From: Taishania sp037189645
Lineage (GTDB): Bacteria > Bacteroidota > Bacteroidia > Flavobacteriales_D > Crocinitomicaceae
NCBI GenBank assembly: GCA_037189645.1
Contig: JBBCIY010000005.1
Span: 186,001-250,000, forward strand
Length of the DNA stretch: 64,000 nucleotides
Direction of reading: 5' to 3'
The notes under the pieces were generated by a model that worked only from the letters and a program-made list of their open reading frames with translations, was not told the DNA's origin and did no database searches. Below are positions 18,775 through 27,198 of the stretch, piece after piece (positions within the stretch are counted from its first letter, which is position 1; the number at the start of each line of letters is the position of its first letter). Both the position numbers and the translations under genes were made by a program.

Positions 18775-18804
18775 TTGTCAAAACCGCCATAATCACTACC
18801 TTTG
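18775..18804 (+). promoter_or_regulatory. valS promoter, TTG-N19-TACCTTTG
   Basis: TTG at 18775-18777, exactly 19 bp, then TACCTTTG at 18797-18804: the full Bacteroidota primary-sigma consensus. The valS ATG follows 18 nt later. Confidence 0.85.
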
Positions 18805-18822
18805 CAAAAATTTTTTTATACG

Positions 18823-21450
18823 ATGGAAATTCCGAAAACATACGAACCGCAAAGCGCAGAGGCGAAATGGTACAGACACTGGTTAGACAAAGGTTACTTT
18901 CACTCCACTCCGGACGAACGTGAACCTTATACGATCGTCATTCCACCGCCAAACGTAACCGGGGTGCTGCACATGGGACACATGCTGAACAATACGATCC
19001 AGGATGTATTGGTCCGCCGTGCACGTATGTTGGGGAAAAACGCATGCTGGGTTCCGGGAACCGATCATGCTTCCATTGCAACAGAAGCGAAAGTTGTTCA
19101 GAAGCTGCGTGCAGAAGGGATCAAAAAATCGGACCTGACACGTGAAGACTTTTTGAAGCACGCCTTCGAGTGGAAAGAAAAACACGGAGGAATCATCCTG
19201 GAGCAGCTGAAAAAGCTGGGAGCTTCGTGCGACTGGGAACGCACAGGATTTACAATGGATCCCGAATATTCGGAATCGGTTATTAACGTATTCATCGATC
19301 TGTACAACAAAGGAAAAATTTACCGGGGTGTCCGCATGGTCAACTGGGATCCTGAAGCAAAGACAGCACTGTCGGATGAAGAGGTAATCCACAAAGAAGT
19401 CAATTCAAAATTATTCCACCTGCGGTACAAAATCGCGGGAGCAGATGACGAATGGCTGGTAATCGCGACTACGCGGCCGGAAACGATCCTGGGAGACACC
19501 GCGATCTGTATCAACCCGAACGATGAACGATACAAGCACCTGCACGGAAAACAGGCGATTGTTCCGATCGCTAACCGGACCATCCCGATCATCCTGGACG
19601 AATACGTAGATATGGAATTCGGAACGGGATGCCTGAAAGTGACTCCGGCCCATGACGTAAATGACTATGATCTAGGTATCCGTCACAACCTGGAAACGAT
19701 CGACATCCTGAATGACAACGGAACATTGAACGAACATGGTCTGCATTATGCCGGGCAGGATCGTTTTGAGGTACGTAAAGCCATCGAAAAGGAACTGTAC
19801 GATAAAGGTTACCTGGTAAAAACTGAAGACCACATCAATAAGGTTGGTTTCTCTGAACGCACAAACGCGGTCATTGAACCGAAGCTCTCACTGCAATGGT
19901 TCCTGTCCATGAAAGAGCTGGCGCAGCCCGCCCTGGATAATGTTATGAACGGAAACATCGCATTCCACCCGGATAAATTCAAAAATACCTACAAACACTG
20001 GATGGAAAACGTAAAAGACTGGTGCGTTTCCCGCCAGTTGTGGTGGGGACACCGCATTCCAGCGTGGTATTACGGCGAAGGAGCTGAGGATTTCGTAATT
20101 GCGAAAACCATTGATGAAGCAGTAAAACTGGCTTCTGAAAAAACAGGAAAGACGATTATACCGCAGGACTTGCGCCAGGATGAAGATGTACTGGACACCT
20201 GGTTCTCTTCCTGGCTGTGGCCGATCTCTGTTTTCAACGGACTGACGCAACCCGGAAACGAGGAGATCAAGTATTACTATCCTACGAATGACCTGGTAAC
20301 GGCTCCGGAAATCATGTTCTTCTGGGTTGCCCGTATGATCATCGCAGGATATGAGTACATGGGAGATCTGCCGTTCAGGAATGTATATTACACGGGAATT
20401 GTACGTGACAAGCTGGGAAGGAAAATGTCAAAATCCCTCGGCAACTCACCCGACCCGATCGAGCTGATTGAGCAATACGGAGCGGATGGAGTCCGCATGG
20501 GAATCCTGATCTCTTCTCCTGCAGGAAACGATTTACCGTTTGACAGTTCCCAGTGCGAGCAAGGACGTAACTTTACAAATAAGATCTGGAACGCGTTCCG
20601 CCTGGTGGATAGCTGGGAAGTGCACGAGATTGACCAGCCGGAATCGTCCAGAAGGGCGATCGAATGGTTTGAATCCCGTTTCAATGAAACATTGACAGAA
20701 ATCAATGACCTGTTTGACAAATTCAAGATCTCAGAAGCGTTGATGACGATCTACAAGCTGGTATGGGATGACTTCTGCTCCTGGTACCTGGAAATGATCA
20801 AACCGGGATATAAGCACCCGATCGATCCGAAAACGCTGGAGGCAACCAAAGGTTTCTTTGAGAACATCCTGAAGCTGATCCAGCCGTTCATGCCGTTCAT
20901 CGCGGAAGAATTGTGGCACCTGATCCGGGAACGGAAAGCAGGAGACGATATCGTGATCGCGTCCTGGCCGTCGGCAGGAACGGTTAACCAAACCGTTTTA
21001 GACAACTTCAGACGCATGGAGGAAGTGGTTACAGGAATCAGGAACATCCGTAAATCCAACAATATTGCCAACAAGGTAAAAGTTGACCTGCTGATCAGGA
21101 AAAACAACGATTTCGATACAAGCTTTGACCCGGTTGTCATCAAAATGGGGAATCTAAGCTCACTGGAATACACTTCGGACAAAGTCGCCAACGCGAACAG
21201 CTTCATTGTTTCCAATAATGAATATTACATTCCTTTCGGAGAAGCGATTGATGTTGAGGCGGAAAGAGCCAAACTGGAAGAAGAGCTGAAATATACCAGA
21301 GGATTCCTGGCAAGCGTACAAGGGAAGCTGCGCAATGAGAAATTTGTTTCCGGAGCACCAACCCAGGTTGTCGAAACAGAACGGAAGAAAGAAGCGGATT
21401 CATTGAGTAAGATTGCCATCCTGGAAGAAAAGCTGGCAATGCTGAATTAA
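18823..21450 (+). CDS. valS: Valyl-tRNA synthetase
   Basis: Class I aminoacyl-tRNA synthetase, 875 aa, charging tRNA-Val in the cytosol. Seen: HIGH motif as PPNVTGVLHMGHML at about 43-56, editing (CP1) domain, KMSKS in LGRKMSKSLGNSPDP, anticodon-binding domain, and the C-terminal coiled coil typical of ValRS (EAERAKLEEELKYTRGFL). The ATG at 18823 gives MEIPKTYEPQSAEAKWY, the usual N-terminus; a longer frame to 18802 would start inside the -7 box. Ends in a hairpin terminator. Confidence 0.98.
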   Translation: MEIPKTYEPQSAEAKWYRHWLDKGYFHSTPDEREPYTIVIPPPNVTGVLHMGHMLNNTIQDVLVRRARMLGKNACWVPGTDHASIATEAKVVQKLRAEGIKKSDLTREDFLKHAFEWKEKHGGIILEQLKKLGASCDWERTGFTMDPEYSESVINVFIDLYNKGKIYRGVRMVNWDPEAKTALSDEEVIHKEVNSKLFHLRYKIAGADDEWLVIATTRPETILGDTAICINPNDERYKHLHGKQAIVPIANRTIPIILDEYVDMEFGTGCLKVTPAHDVNDYDLGIRHNLETIDILNDNGTLNEHGLHYAGQDRFEVRKAIEKELYDKGYLVKTEDHINKVGFSERTNAVIEPKLSLQWFLSMKELAQPALDNVMNGNIAFHPDKFKNTYKHWMENVKDWCVSRQLWWGHRIPAWYYGEGAEDFVIAKTIDEAVKLASEKTGKTIIPQDLRQDEDVLDTWFSSWLWPISVFNGLTQPGNEEIKYYYPTNDLVTAPEIMFFWVARMIIAGYEYMGDLPFRNVYYTGIVRDKLGRKMSKSLGNSPDPIELIEQYGADGVRMGILISSPAGNDLPFDSSQCEQGRNFTNKIWNAFRLVDSWEVHEIDQPESSRRAIEWFESRFNETLTEINDLFDKFKISEALMTIYKLVWDDFCSWYLEMIKPGYKHPIDPKTLEATKGFFENILKLIQPFMPFIAEELWHLIRERKAGDDIVIASWPSAGTVNQTVLDNFRRMEEVVTGIRNIRKSNNIANKVKVDLLIRKNNDFDTSFDPVVIKMGNLSSLEYTSDKVANANSFIVSNNEYYIPFGEAIDVEAERAKLEEELKYTRGFLASVQGKLRNEKFVSGAPTQVVETERKKEADSLSKIAILEEKLAMLN

Positions 21451-21466
21451 TTTTAAATAGCTGTGT

Positions 21467-21501
21467 AAAAATGAGAGAGGAAGAGCTTCTCTCATTTTTT
21501 C
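21467..21501 (+). terminator. Intrinsic terminator of valS
   Basis: Stem ATGAGAGA / TCTCTCAT with a short loop, then TTTTTTC. It lies 20 bp after the valS stop and overlaps the first codons of the longest possible reading of the next gene, which argues for a later start there. Confidence 0.8.
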
Positions 21502-21515
21502 ATTTACCGATCATT

Positions 21516-22130
21516 TTGGAAATCCAGACTACATACAAGACCGTCAGGCAGCAATCGGAAGGACTTTACAAGGAAAAAGGCTCTAAATTCATCGCCTATG
21601 CAGTTCCCTGCTATACGGAAGAAGAGGCCAGGCAATACCTGGAGCAATGGCGAAAAGAGCATTATCAGTCACGCCATGTATGCTGGGCTTACCGGTTCGG
21701 GCTGGACAAAAAACAGTTCCGGGCAAACGACGACGGTGAACCATCCAATTCTGCAGGCGCACCGATCCTGGGACAGATCCAGTCCTTTGACCTGACAAAT
21801 ATCCTGATCGGAGTTGTCCGGTATTTCGGAGGGGTAAAGCTGGGAGTGGGAGGATTGATCCACGCGTACAGAGAAGCCGCACAGGATGCTCTTCAACAGG
21901 CAGAGATCGTAGAAATCGAAGTCTTTCATCACATCCAGGCCCGGTTCAGCTATGAAGCCATGCCAGAAGTAATGAACTGGCTGAAACGGATGAACCTGGA
22001 ATACAACAACCAGCAATTTGAACTGGATTGCAAACTGGAAATTAAATTACCGCTGGACAGAAGTGAGGCATTAAAAGCAGAACTCACCGATATAGGAGAC
22101 ATTGACATTACTACGCTGGGAGAATACTAG
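21516..22130 (+). CDS. YigZ/IMPACT-family protein
   Basis: 204 aa from a TTG at 21516. An ATG at 21471 is in frame but lies inside the valS terminator hairpin and adds 15 unmatched residues; starting at TTG gives MEIQTTYKTVRQQSEGLYKE, close to the family N-terminus. Seen: SRHVCWAYRF, NDDGEPSNSAGAPILGQI and VRYFGGVKLGVGGLIHAYREA, the UPF0029 signature, then a C-terminal ferredoxin-like DUF1949 domain. Homologues may act in translation control or proline metabolism in bacteria, but no firm function is known. Confidence 0.88.
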   Translation: MEIQTTYKTVRQQSEGLYKEKGSKFIAYAVPCYTEEEARQYLEQWRKEHYQSRHVCWAYRFGLDKKQFRANDDGEPSNSAGAPILGQIQSFDLTNILIGVVRYFGGVKLGVGGLIHAYREAAQDALQQAEIVEIEVFHHIQARFSYEAMPEVMNWLKRMNLEYNNQQFELDCKLEIKLPLDRSEALKAELTDIGDIDITTLGEY

Positions 22131-22177
22131 CAGCGCATGTTATCTCTACCAGCAGCACAAAAACAAGACAATAAAGA

Positions 22178-23101
22178 ATGGAATTATTAAAACAACTGAC
22201 AGCAATAAGAGGAGCAGCAAGTGACGAAGGGGCAATTGCCGCATTCATCATTGATTATATAAAAAAAGCATCGGGTAACTGGAAGGTACAGCCCGAAATC
22301 ATTTCAGGAGACGGGTTCCAGGATTGTGTGATCCTTGTGTTCGGAAAACCCCGCACAGCAATTTACGCACACATGGATACCATCGGTTTTTCCACCGGTT
22401 ATGACAAGGAGCTGATAAAAGTCGGAGGTCCCCGGCTAATTGACGGAATCCAGCTCGTAGGAAGCGATTCCAAAGGAGAGATCGAAACCGAACTGATGGT
22501 CATCGAAAACGAAGACGGTTCCAAAGACCTGCAGTATGTGTTCGACAGAGAGATCGACCGGGGAACATTATTAACATTCAAGCCGAATTTCAGGGAAACC
22601 GACGAATACATCCAATCCCCCTATATGGATAACCGCCTGGGAGTATGGAACGCGTTGAAAGTTGCACAATCACTGGAAAACGGCGCTATTGTATTTTCCA
22701 CGTATGAAGAACATGGAGGAAACAGTGTGGGTTTCTGCGCGAAGTACTTGCTGGACAACTACGGTGTACGGCAGGCGCTGATTTCGGATATCACCTGGGT
22801 CACTCCGGGAGTGCCTCACGGAAAAGGTGTGGCAATCTCCATGCGTGACAGTATGTTGCCGAGAAGGTCCTACCTGGATAAAATCATTTCCCTGGCGAAA
22901 TCATCCGGGATCGCTTTCCAGCTGGAAGTAGAATCTGCCGGAGGCAGCGACGGTGGCGTCCTGCAAAAATCCGATCTCCCTGTTGACTGGTGCTTTATCG
23001 GTGCTCCGGAAGATCATGTGCATACACCGGATGAACTGGTCTACAAATACGACATCATGTGCATGGTCGAGTTATACCGGTTCCTGATGGAAAAAATGTA
23101 A
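22178..23101 (+). CDS. M42-family metallo-aminopeptidase
   Basis: 307 aa cytosolic metallopeptidase. Metal and catalytic residues visible: His65-Met-Asp67 in AIYAHMDTIGF, Asp151 in PYMDNRLGVW, Glu177/Glu178 in FSTYEEHGGN, Asp204 in LISDITW and His282 in EDHVHTPDELV. Together these give the five-ligand two-metal site of the M42/M20 clan. It trims N-terminal residues from peptides. The protein is slightly shorter than typical M42 (about 350 aa), so the PDZ-like insertion domain is probably reduced. It follows the YigZ gene by 47 bp. Confidence 0.82.
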   Translation: MELLKQLTAIRGAASDEGAIAAFIIDYIKKASGNWKVQPEIISGDGFQDCVILVFGKPRTAIYAHMDTIGFSTGYDKELIKVGGPRLIDGIQLVGSDSKGEIETELMVIENEDGSKDLQYVFDREIDRGTLLTFKPNFRETDEYIQSPYMDNRLGVWNALKVAQSLENGAIVFSTYEEHGGNSVGFCAKYLLDNYGVRQALISDITWVTPGVPHGKGVAISMRDSMLPRRSYLDKIISLAKSSGIAFQLEVESAGGSDGGVLQKSDLPVDWCFIGAPEDHVHTPDELVYKYDIMCMVELYRFLMEKM

Positions 23102-23213
23102 GCGCCATTTCTGTACGTTTTTCGTCGTATATTTCTGATTTTACAAGCGTTACAAAGAGTTGTTCCCGGTGAAGGCAATACTTTTAGACCATAAACGCTT
23201 AAAAATTAAAATT

Positions 23214-23420
23214 ATGAAAAAAGTAGTATTCGCTGGCGTTACCATGCTGGCTCTTGTTTCCTGTAAAAAAGACTGGACATGTGAATGTAATTATTCCGGA
23301 GAAACTCATTCTTATTCCATCAATGGAGCTAAGAAAAGAGATGCAAAGGCCCACTGCGAAGGTAAAGTATCTGTGGGAATTGTTTCTGCCGGAGGAAATA
23401 ATGGCTGTACCCTGAAATAA
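23214..23420 (+). CDS. 68-aa cysteine-rich lipoprotein of the CEC family (copy 2)
   Basis: ATG at 23214 gives signal peptide and lipobox MKKVVFAGVTMLALVSC; Cys17 is the lipid anchor. The mature part starts KKDWTCECNYSGE and carries four further cysteines (CEC, AHCEGK, NNGCTLK), the same spacing logic as copies 1 and 3. The frame is open to 23160 but that extension has no signal peptide. Its leader differs from the other two copies, so it is the most diverged member at DNA level. Function unknown. Confidence 0.85.
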   Translation: MKKVVFAGVTMLALVSCKKDWTCECNYSGETHSYSINGAKKRDAKAHCEGKVSVGIVSAGGNNGCTLK

Positions 23421-23447
23421 TCAGGAGGTCAAAAAGGTATCCCGAAG

Positions 23448-23484
23448 ACGACAGGAAAACAATGATCATTTCCTGTCGTTTTTG
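23448..23484 (+). terminator. Intrinsic terminator of CEC lipoprotein copy 2
   Basis: 11-bp stem ACGACAGGAAA / TTTCCTGTCGT with a 10-nt loop, followed by TTTTTG. Confidence 0.88.
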
Positions 23485-23734
23485 TAAAAAAAGCTATGCT
23501 CTCTTACGGTTGCGATCAACCTGGTTTCTGTCCATTGGATAAATAATGGTATTGAACGCAAAACGAATCATTTCTCTACTTAATATTAACTGACTTATTT
23601 TCAGTACAAAACCTGAAAAATAGTGACTTTCTGCATCCTATCGTTTTTATCTTTTCCCGTCGAAACACTCACTGATACATGTACGTATTTTTACGTAGAT
23701 GTGCATTATTTTGATTGATTTTTTCACAAAAAAG
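23485..23734. other. Intergenic stretch without a gene
   Basis: AT-rich spacer between the terminator of copy 2 and the promoter of copy 3. No convincing reading frame. It holds a small palindromic patch (TACATGTACGTATTTTTACGTA near 23677 read in pieces: TACATGTA and TACGTA-TTTTT-ACGTA) of unknown meaning. Confidence 0.5.
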
Positions 23735-23764
23735 TTGCTATTCTGAAATATAGCTATATCTTTG
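23735..23764 (+). promoter_or_regulatory. Promoter of CEC lipoprotein copy 3, TTG-N19-TATCTTTG
   Basis: TTG at 23735-23737, 19 bp, TATCTTTG at 23757-23764. The 32-nt leader that follows (23765-23796) is the same as that of copy 1 except for one base. Confidence 0.85.
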
Positions 23765-23796
23765 CCCCGTAAACTATTATAAAAAATTTAGAAATT

Positions 23797-24003
23797 ATGA
23801 GAAAAGTATTTTTCGCTGCAGTAGCAGTTTTAGCTTTGGCTTCTTGCAAAAAAGATTACACATGTGAATGTACAACTACAGGTGGTGGTGTTAGCGGAAC
23901 AGTTTCAGGAACTGTAAACGGTTCTAAGAAAGACGCTAAAGAAGCTTGTGAAAAAGGATCTAGCACTGTTGGTGAAGTTAAAACAGAATGCAAAATTAAA
24001 TAA
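23797..24003 (+). CDS. 68-aa cysteine-rich lipoprotein of the CEC family (copy 3)
   Basis: Signal peptide and lipobox MRKVFFAAVAVLALASC, identical to copy 1 except residue 2 (Arg for Lys). The mature part begins KKDYTCECTTTGGGVSG, has a Gly/Ser/Thr-rich middle and ends KTECKIK, with Cys at CEC, EACEKG and TECKIK. The first about 57 coding bases differ from copy 1 at a single position, while the mature parts differ widely, so the expression/export module is conserved or homogenised and the cargo has diverged. Own promoter and terminator; probably a strongly expressed monocistronic mRNA. Confidence 0.87.
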   Translation: MRKVFFAAVAVLALASCKKDYTCECTTTGGGVSGTVSGTVNGSKKDAKEACEKGSSTVGEVKTECKIK

Positions 24004-24020
24004 TTTCTAGTGAGATTATT

Positions 24021-24054
24021 AAAAAAGGAAGCTTCATACGAAGCTTCCTTTTTT
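24021..24054. terminator. Bidirectional intrinsic terminator
   Basis: Stem AAAAAAGGAAGCTTC / GAAGCTTCCTTTTTT with loop ATAC. T-runs exist on both strands, so it serves the lipoprotein gene (plus) and the 634-aa gene that ends at 24086 (minus). Confidence 0.92.
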
Positions 24055-24085
24055 GTTTTCTTTCCTCCCGATCCTACGCATTCAT

Positions 24086-25990
24086 CTACTGCTGCAGGAG
24101 AATTTTCAGAATTTTCTCCGGTTTCTTTTCCTTTCTTACCCGTTTGTCAATACGTTTCGCATGCGCGTCATCTTTTGCTGCAAAATCTACCAGGTAATTA
24201 AAAACAGTAAACTGCCTTTCCCAAAGCTCGCACCATGCAGCCCATTCGTTTTCTTCCTGGATCTCATTCAGCAGGTACGGCCACAAATTCGTCAGAACAG
24301 CATTTAAAAAACGCTTTTTATTGGTAACCGCTATACTATTCTCTCCGGTATAAGGATTGTACACCAGGTATGTATAGCTTGATTTCAACAATTCGGGCAT
24401 CCTGTCAAACAGCTCGATTTTACTTTGCCAGCTCTCCAGCGAATCCAACCTGACCAGCACTTCGGAACCTATGTTCAATGCTGTTTCGTATTCATCACTT
24501 CGCGCGTATTCCTGGATCAGGTGCTGCACTTCTCCCCTCACCCATTTGTCATGGATCAACGCACCTATCCCCTCTTTATCTTCATAGAAAAGCTGCTGTT
24601 CAACAAAACGTTCTGCGATCTTATTTTCCAGTTCCTGTAATTCCCCTTCCTGCTTCACTGAAATATGAGCGTTCTCTACTTCCTGAAAGTAACGTGGTAA
24701 ATCCGCCTCATTCCGGGACAAGATGTGGTATATTTCCCGGAAGAAATATACAGAATCACCAGCTGCCAGTTCAATAAGGGGCAATTCCACGCGCAGTGAA
24801 TCATACACCTGCCCGTTCGCATAACGGAACTTGTTCAATCCTTCGATCCAATTACGCGAGTCCACACCATACCTGTTCTTATACGTAAAGAACGGCAGCT
24901 CGGACCTGTCCAGCAATGAATCCAGGTAATTCAACCGTAAAAGCTGCAGCTGCAGGTATGAAATAGTAGTATCCAGCTCTCCGCTCCTGGAACGATGAAT
25001 AGAAATATTACCTGACAGCAACTGCTCAATCGTATCTTTCTGTTCGGTGATCAGGCGGCGTGAACGTGTCAGGTCAGCGGTTTCCTCTTCATTCAGCGGG
25101 TACTCCAACCGCCGGAATGATGGAATAAAGCGGTCGAATACATATGGAAATACGTCCAATTTCCATCCCTTCTGAAAATACTGGGATAAATTCTCATGAT
25201 ACAGTTCCGAAGCAATTCCCCCGTGCTCATCCTGCCCGAACGAAAGTCCGCCAATCCTCTTTCCATTGACCAGTGCAAGGTTATCGCCATTCTGAACAAA
25301 ACGCCTGTTCCCCTCAAAATTCAGCTCTGATTTATTCGTTCCTTCCGTTCTTTTCACAGCAATCAGCAATCCTTGCCTGTACTCGCGTTCTTCTTTCACA
25401 AGAACACCCTGTTCATTTTTATAGGTATAATTCCAGGTACCAGCCGCTCCTCCTGTCGTATCACACATCCCTCTCACTCTCAACTCGTAGCTGCCTGTGT
25501 TATCCGTTAATGAAAAAGCTCCCGACGGCTTTCCTTTCCTGAACGTCATCTCTACCCTGATCAGGGAACTAACCGGCTTCCCACTACCGGAAATACTATC
25601 CACATTAAATATCCACTTACCGTCAGGTTTCCCGGCAACAAAAGCTCCTTCCCATTTCATGCGCTCTCCTTTTGCCTGGAACAGGGGAACAATGCCTGCA
25701 CCGGCACTGACCTTATAATCCCACTGCGCTTCTTCCCAGGTCCATCGTCCGGCAGGCAGGTGATTGCTGGTTTGGCCTTTCACCCGGTACGTTTTCAGGT
25801 ACCCGCCTGACAGCTCTCTCCAGCGGATCTCTAACGGACCCTGTCGGGGCAATACCGTATCCGTGTATTCACCTGAAAAACGGTATTCGCCCTTCACTCC
25901 CAGCTCATCCTCAAAAACTTTCAGATTTTGTGCATCCACGTCTAACGAAAGGGCGAAAAAAGCCACTGTCCATATCCATCTCTTCATCAT
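24086..25990 (-). CDS. Exported protein of unknown function with MORN-like N-terminal part
   Basis: 634 aa with a signal peptide (about 1-20, ending VDAQ). Residues about 60-240 hold repeated strands such as AGRWTWEEAQWDYKV, WEGAFVAGKPDGKWIF and FRKGKPSGAFSL, which resemble MORN/YwqK-type repeats. The remainder is mostly helical, with heptad-like stretches around 310-520. No family I can name. The ATGATGA junction at 25985-25990 overlaps the stop of the upstream DUF2490 gene, so the two are translationally coupled and probably act together at the envelope. Confidence 0.72.
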   Translation of the reverse strand: MMKRWIWTVAFFALSLDVDAQNLKVFEDELGVKGEYRFSGEYTDTVLPRQGPLEIRWRELSGGYLKTYRVKGQTSNHLPAGRWTWEEAQWDYKVSAGAGIVPLFQAKGERMKWEGAFVAGKPDGKWIFNVDSISGSGKPVSSLIRVEMTFRKGKPSGAFSLTDNTGSYELRVRGMCDTTGGAAGTWNYTYKNEQGVLVKEEREYRQGLLIAVKRTEGTNKSELNFEGNRRFVQNGDNLALVNGKRIGGLSFGQDEHGGIASELYHENLSQYFQKGWKLDVFPYVFDRFIPSFRRLEYPLNEEETADLTRSRRLITEQKDTIEQLLSGNISIHRSRSGELDTTISYLQLQLLRLNYLDSLLDRSELPFFTYKNRYGVDSRNWIEGLNKFRYANGQVYDSLRVELPLIELAAGDSVYFFREIYHILSRNEADLPRYFQEVENAHISVKQEGELQELENKIAERFVEQQLFYEDKEGIGALIHDKWVRGEVQHLIQEYARSDEYETALNIGSEVLVRLDSLESWQSKIELFDRMPELLKSSYTYLVYNPYTGENSIAVTNKKRFLNAVLTNLWPYLLNEIQEENEWAAWCELWERQFTVFNYLVDFAAKDDAHAKRIDKRVRKEKKPEKILKILLQQ

Positions 25991-26769
25991 ATATCCTGTT
26001 TTTTCCTGAAAAATGACTGCATCAGGTCATCCATGTTATAAGAAACACTGAATTGAAGCACGTGGTCGATCTGCGCTTCGGGACTTCCTGCAACCTGGGC
26101 AAACTGGTTCAGGTATCCCAGCTGGAAGTTCATCTTAGGGCTTACCTGGTAGCCGATCCCGGAGAAAAACCTGTTCCTGTCAAAGATCCGTGAAGGATTA
26201 CTCCTGAAATTGACCATCACCTCGTTATTCACAGCCACAAAGAGGTGGCGCAGGTGCGGGGAAATGGAATACAGTGGAAATAATGTCTGAAAACGGTACC
26301 TGAGCCGGTAATCATCCCGCTTTGTACCGGTGTTGAGATTCTGGATAAACCGCTGTTCCAGCCGGTAACGGTGCTCCATGAAAATATTCCTTGTCTTTTG
26401 CCTTAAAACGAGCTGCTGCCAGATGCGGTGCTCGGATGTTTCTGCCCCGGCTACTTCTCCTCTTGAAGGAGTACTGTAAAAATAGCCGTACCCGGCCGTC
26501 GCCATGGCATACGGCTGAATGTAAACATTCAAGCCTGTCCTTACCAGGAAACTCTCTACCGTACGGTCTAAAAAAAAATTACGGAACTGTGCTTCAGAGT
26601 GGATCCCGATCCGAGCATTGATTTTATTGTCACCTATATAAGAAATCCAATAGCCTCCGGGGTTAGGCGCAATTTTATCTTCCTGCGAAAAAACGGAGTT
26701 CCTGACCAGTGAAAAGACAAATAACAACCCAACAGCAATACTATGAAACAAATAATGCCGATTATTCAA
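25987..26769 (-). CDS. DUF2490-like exported outer-membrane protein
   Basis: 260 aa from a TTG at 26769 (no ATG is available before the signal peptide). Signal peptide about 1-28 ending VFSQ, then GGYWISYIGDNKINARIGIHSE, RNIFMEHRYRLEQRFI and a C-terminal strand LGYLNQFAQ...HVLQFSVSYN: the pattern of DUF2490 barrels of Bacteroidota. A -7 box (TAACTTTG) lies 23 nt upstream. Coupled to the 634-aa gene by overlapping stop and start. Function unknown. Confidence 0.8.
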   Translation of the reverse strand: MNNRHYLFHSIAVGLLFVFSLVRNSVFSQEDKIAPNPGGYWISYIGDNKINARIGIHSEAQFRNFFLDRTVESFLVRTGLNVYIQPYAMATAGYGYFYSTPSRGEVAGAETSEHRIWQQLVLRQKTRNIFMEHRYRLEQRFIQNLNTGTKRDDYRLRYRFQTLFPLYSISPHLRHLFVAVNNEVMVNFRSNPSRIFDRNRFFSGIGYQVSPKMNFQLGYLNQFAQVAGSPEAQIDHVLQFSVSYNMDDLMQSFFRKKQDI

Positions 26770-26792
26770 AACGTTAAATTTATCGTGAATTA

Positions 26793-26800
26793 CAAAGTTA
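26793..26800 (-). promoter_or_regulatory. -7 box (TAACTTTG) of the DUF2490 operon
   Basis: Exact TAnnTTTG on the minus strand, 23 nt before the TTG start; supports that start. Confidence 0.5.
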
Positions 26801-26878
26801 ACCTTTTCCGGAAAATAAGTATACTCCGGCTTTCAGAAAATTCAGGGAATCATGGAAGGAATGCGGGGCTGCATTTTT

Positions 26879-26959
26879 GGTTCAGCAGAATCACCAAAAA
26901 TCCGGGCATAAAAAAAGGACTTACTTTTTAATGTAAATCCTGGCGGAGAAAGAGGGATT
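26879..26959. repeat. 81-bp direct repeat, copy A (contains a duplicate of the tRNA-Ser 3' end)
   Basis: 80 of 81 bases match copy B at 27015-27095. Its last 19 bp (26941-26959) copy the tRNA-Ser 3' end including CCA; the rest copies the region just downstream of that tRNA. A 55-bp stretch (26960-27014) separates the copies and does not resemble the body of the tRNA. Confidence 0.93.
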
Positions 26960-27014
26960 AGCTACGCTGGTCTCCGCTGCGCTACGGCACGAACCCGGGG
27001 GATTCTCATCCCTC

Positions 27015-27095
27015 GGTTCAGCAGAATCACCGAAAATCCGGGCATAAAAAAAGGACTTACTTTTTAATGTAAATCCTGGCGGAGAAAGAGGGATT
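27015..27095. repeat. 81-bp direct repeat, copy B (overlaps the intact tRNA-Ser)
   Basis: Partner of copy A. The only difference is one base (G for A at 27032). It runs from downstream of the tRNA into its T-stem. Confidence 0.93.
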
Positions 27096-27164
27096 CGAAC
27101 CCCCGGTACCTCGCGGTACGCCGGTTTTCAAGACCGGTGCAATCGACCACTCTGCCATTTCTCC
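27077..27164 (-). tRNA. tRNA-Ser(UGA)
   Basis: 88 nt with encoded CCA. Acceptor stem GGAGAAA pairs with TTTCTCC; anticodon UGA in GTCTTGAAAACC; long variable arm GTACCGCGAGGTAC; T-loop GGTTCGAATCC. The 3' end is duplicated at 26941. Its promoter ends 4 nt before the mature 5' end, so the primary transcript would have almost no leader for RNase P to remove. Confidence 0.97.
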
Positions 27165-27168
27165 GGGG

Positions 27169-27198
27169 CAAAGGTAGCAATACTTTGAAAACTGGCAA
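27169..27198 (-). promoter_or_regulatory. tRNA-Ser promoter, TTG-N19-TACCTTTG
   Basis: On the minus strand TTG (27198-27196), exactly 19 bp, TACCTTTG (27176-27169), then 4 nt to the tRNA 5' end. Confidence 0.88.

Noticed and set aside
24010..24307. Plus-strand frames following CEC lipoprotein copy 3
   Set aside because: They begin at the terminator hairpin and are antisense to the 634-aa gene.
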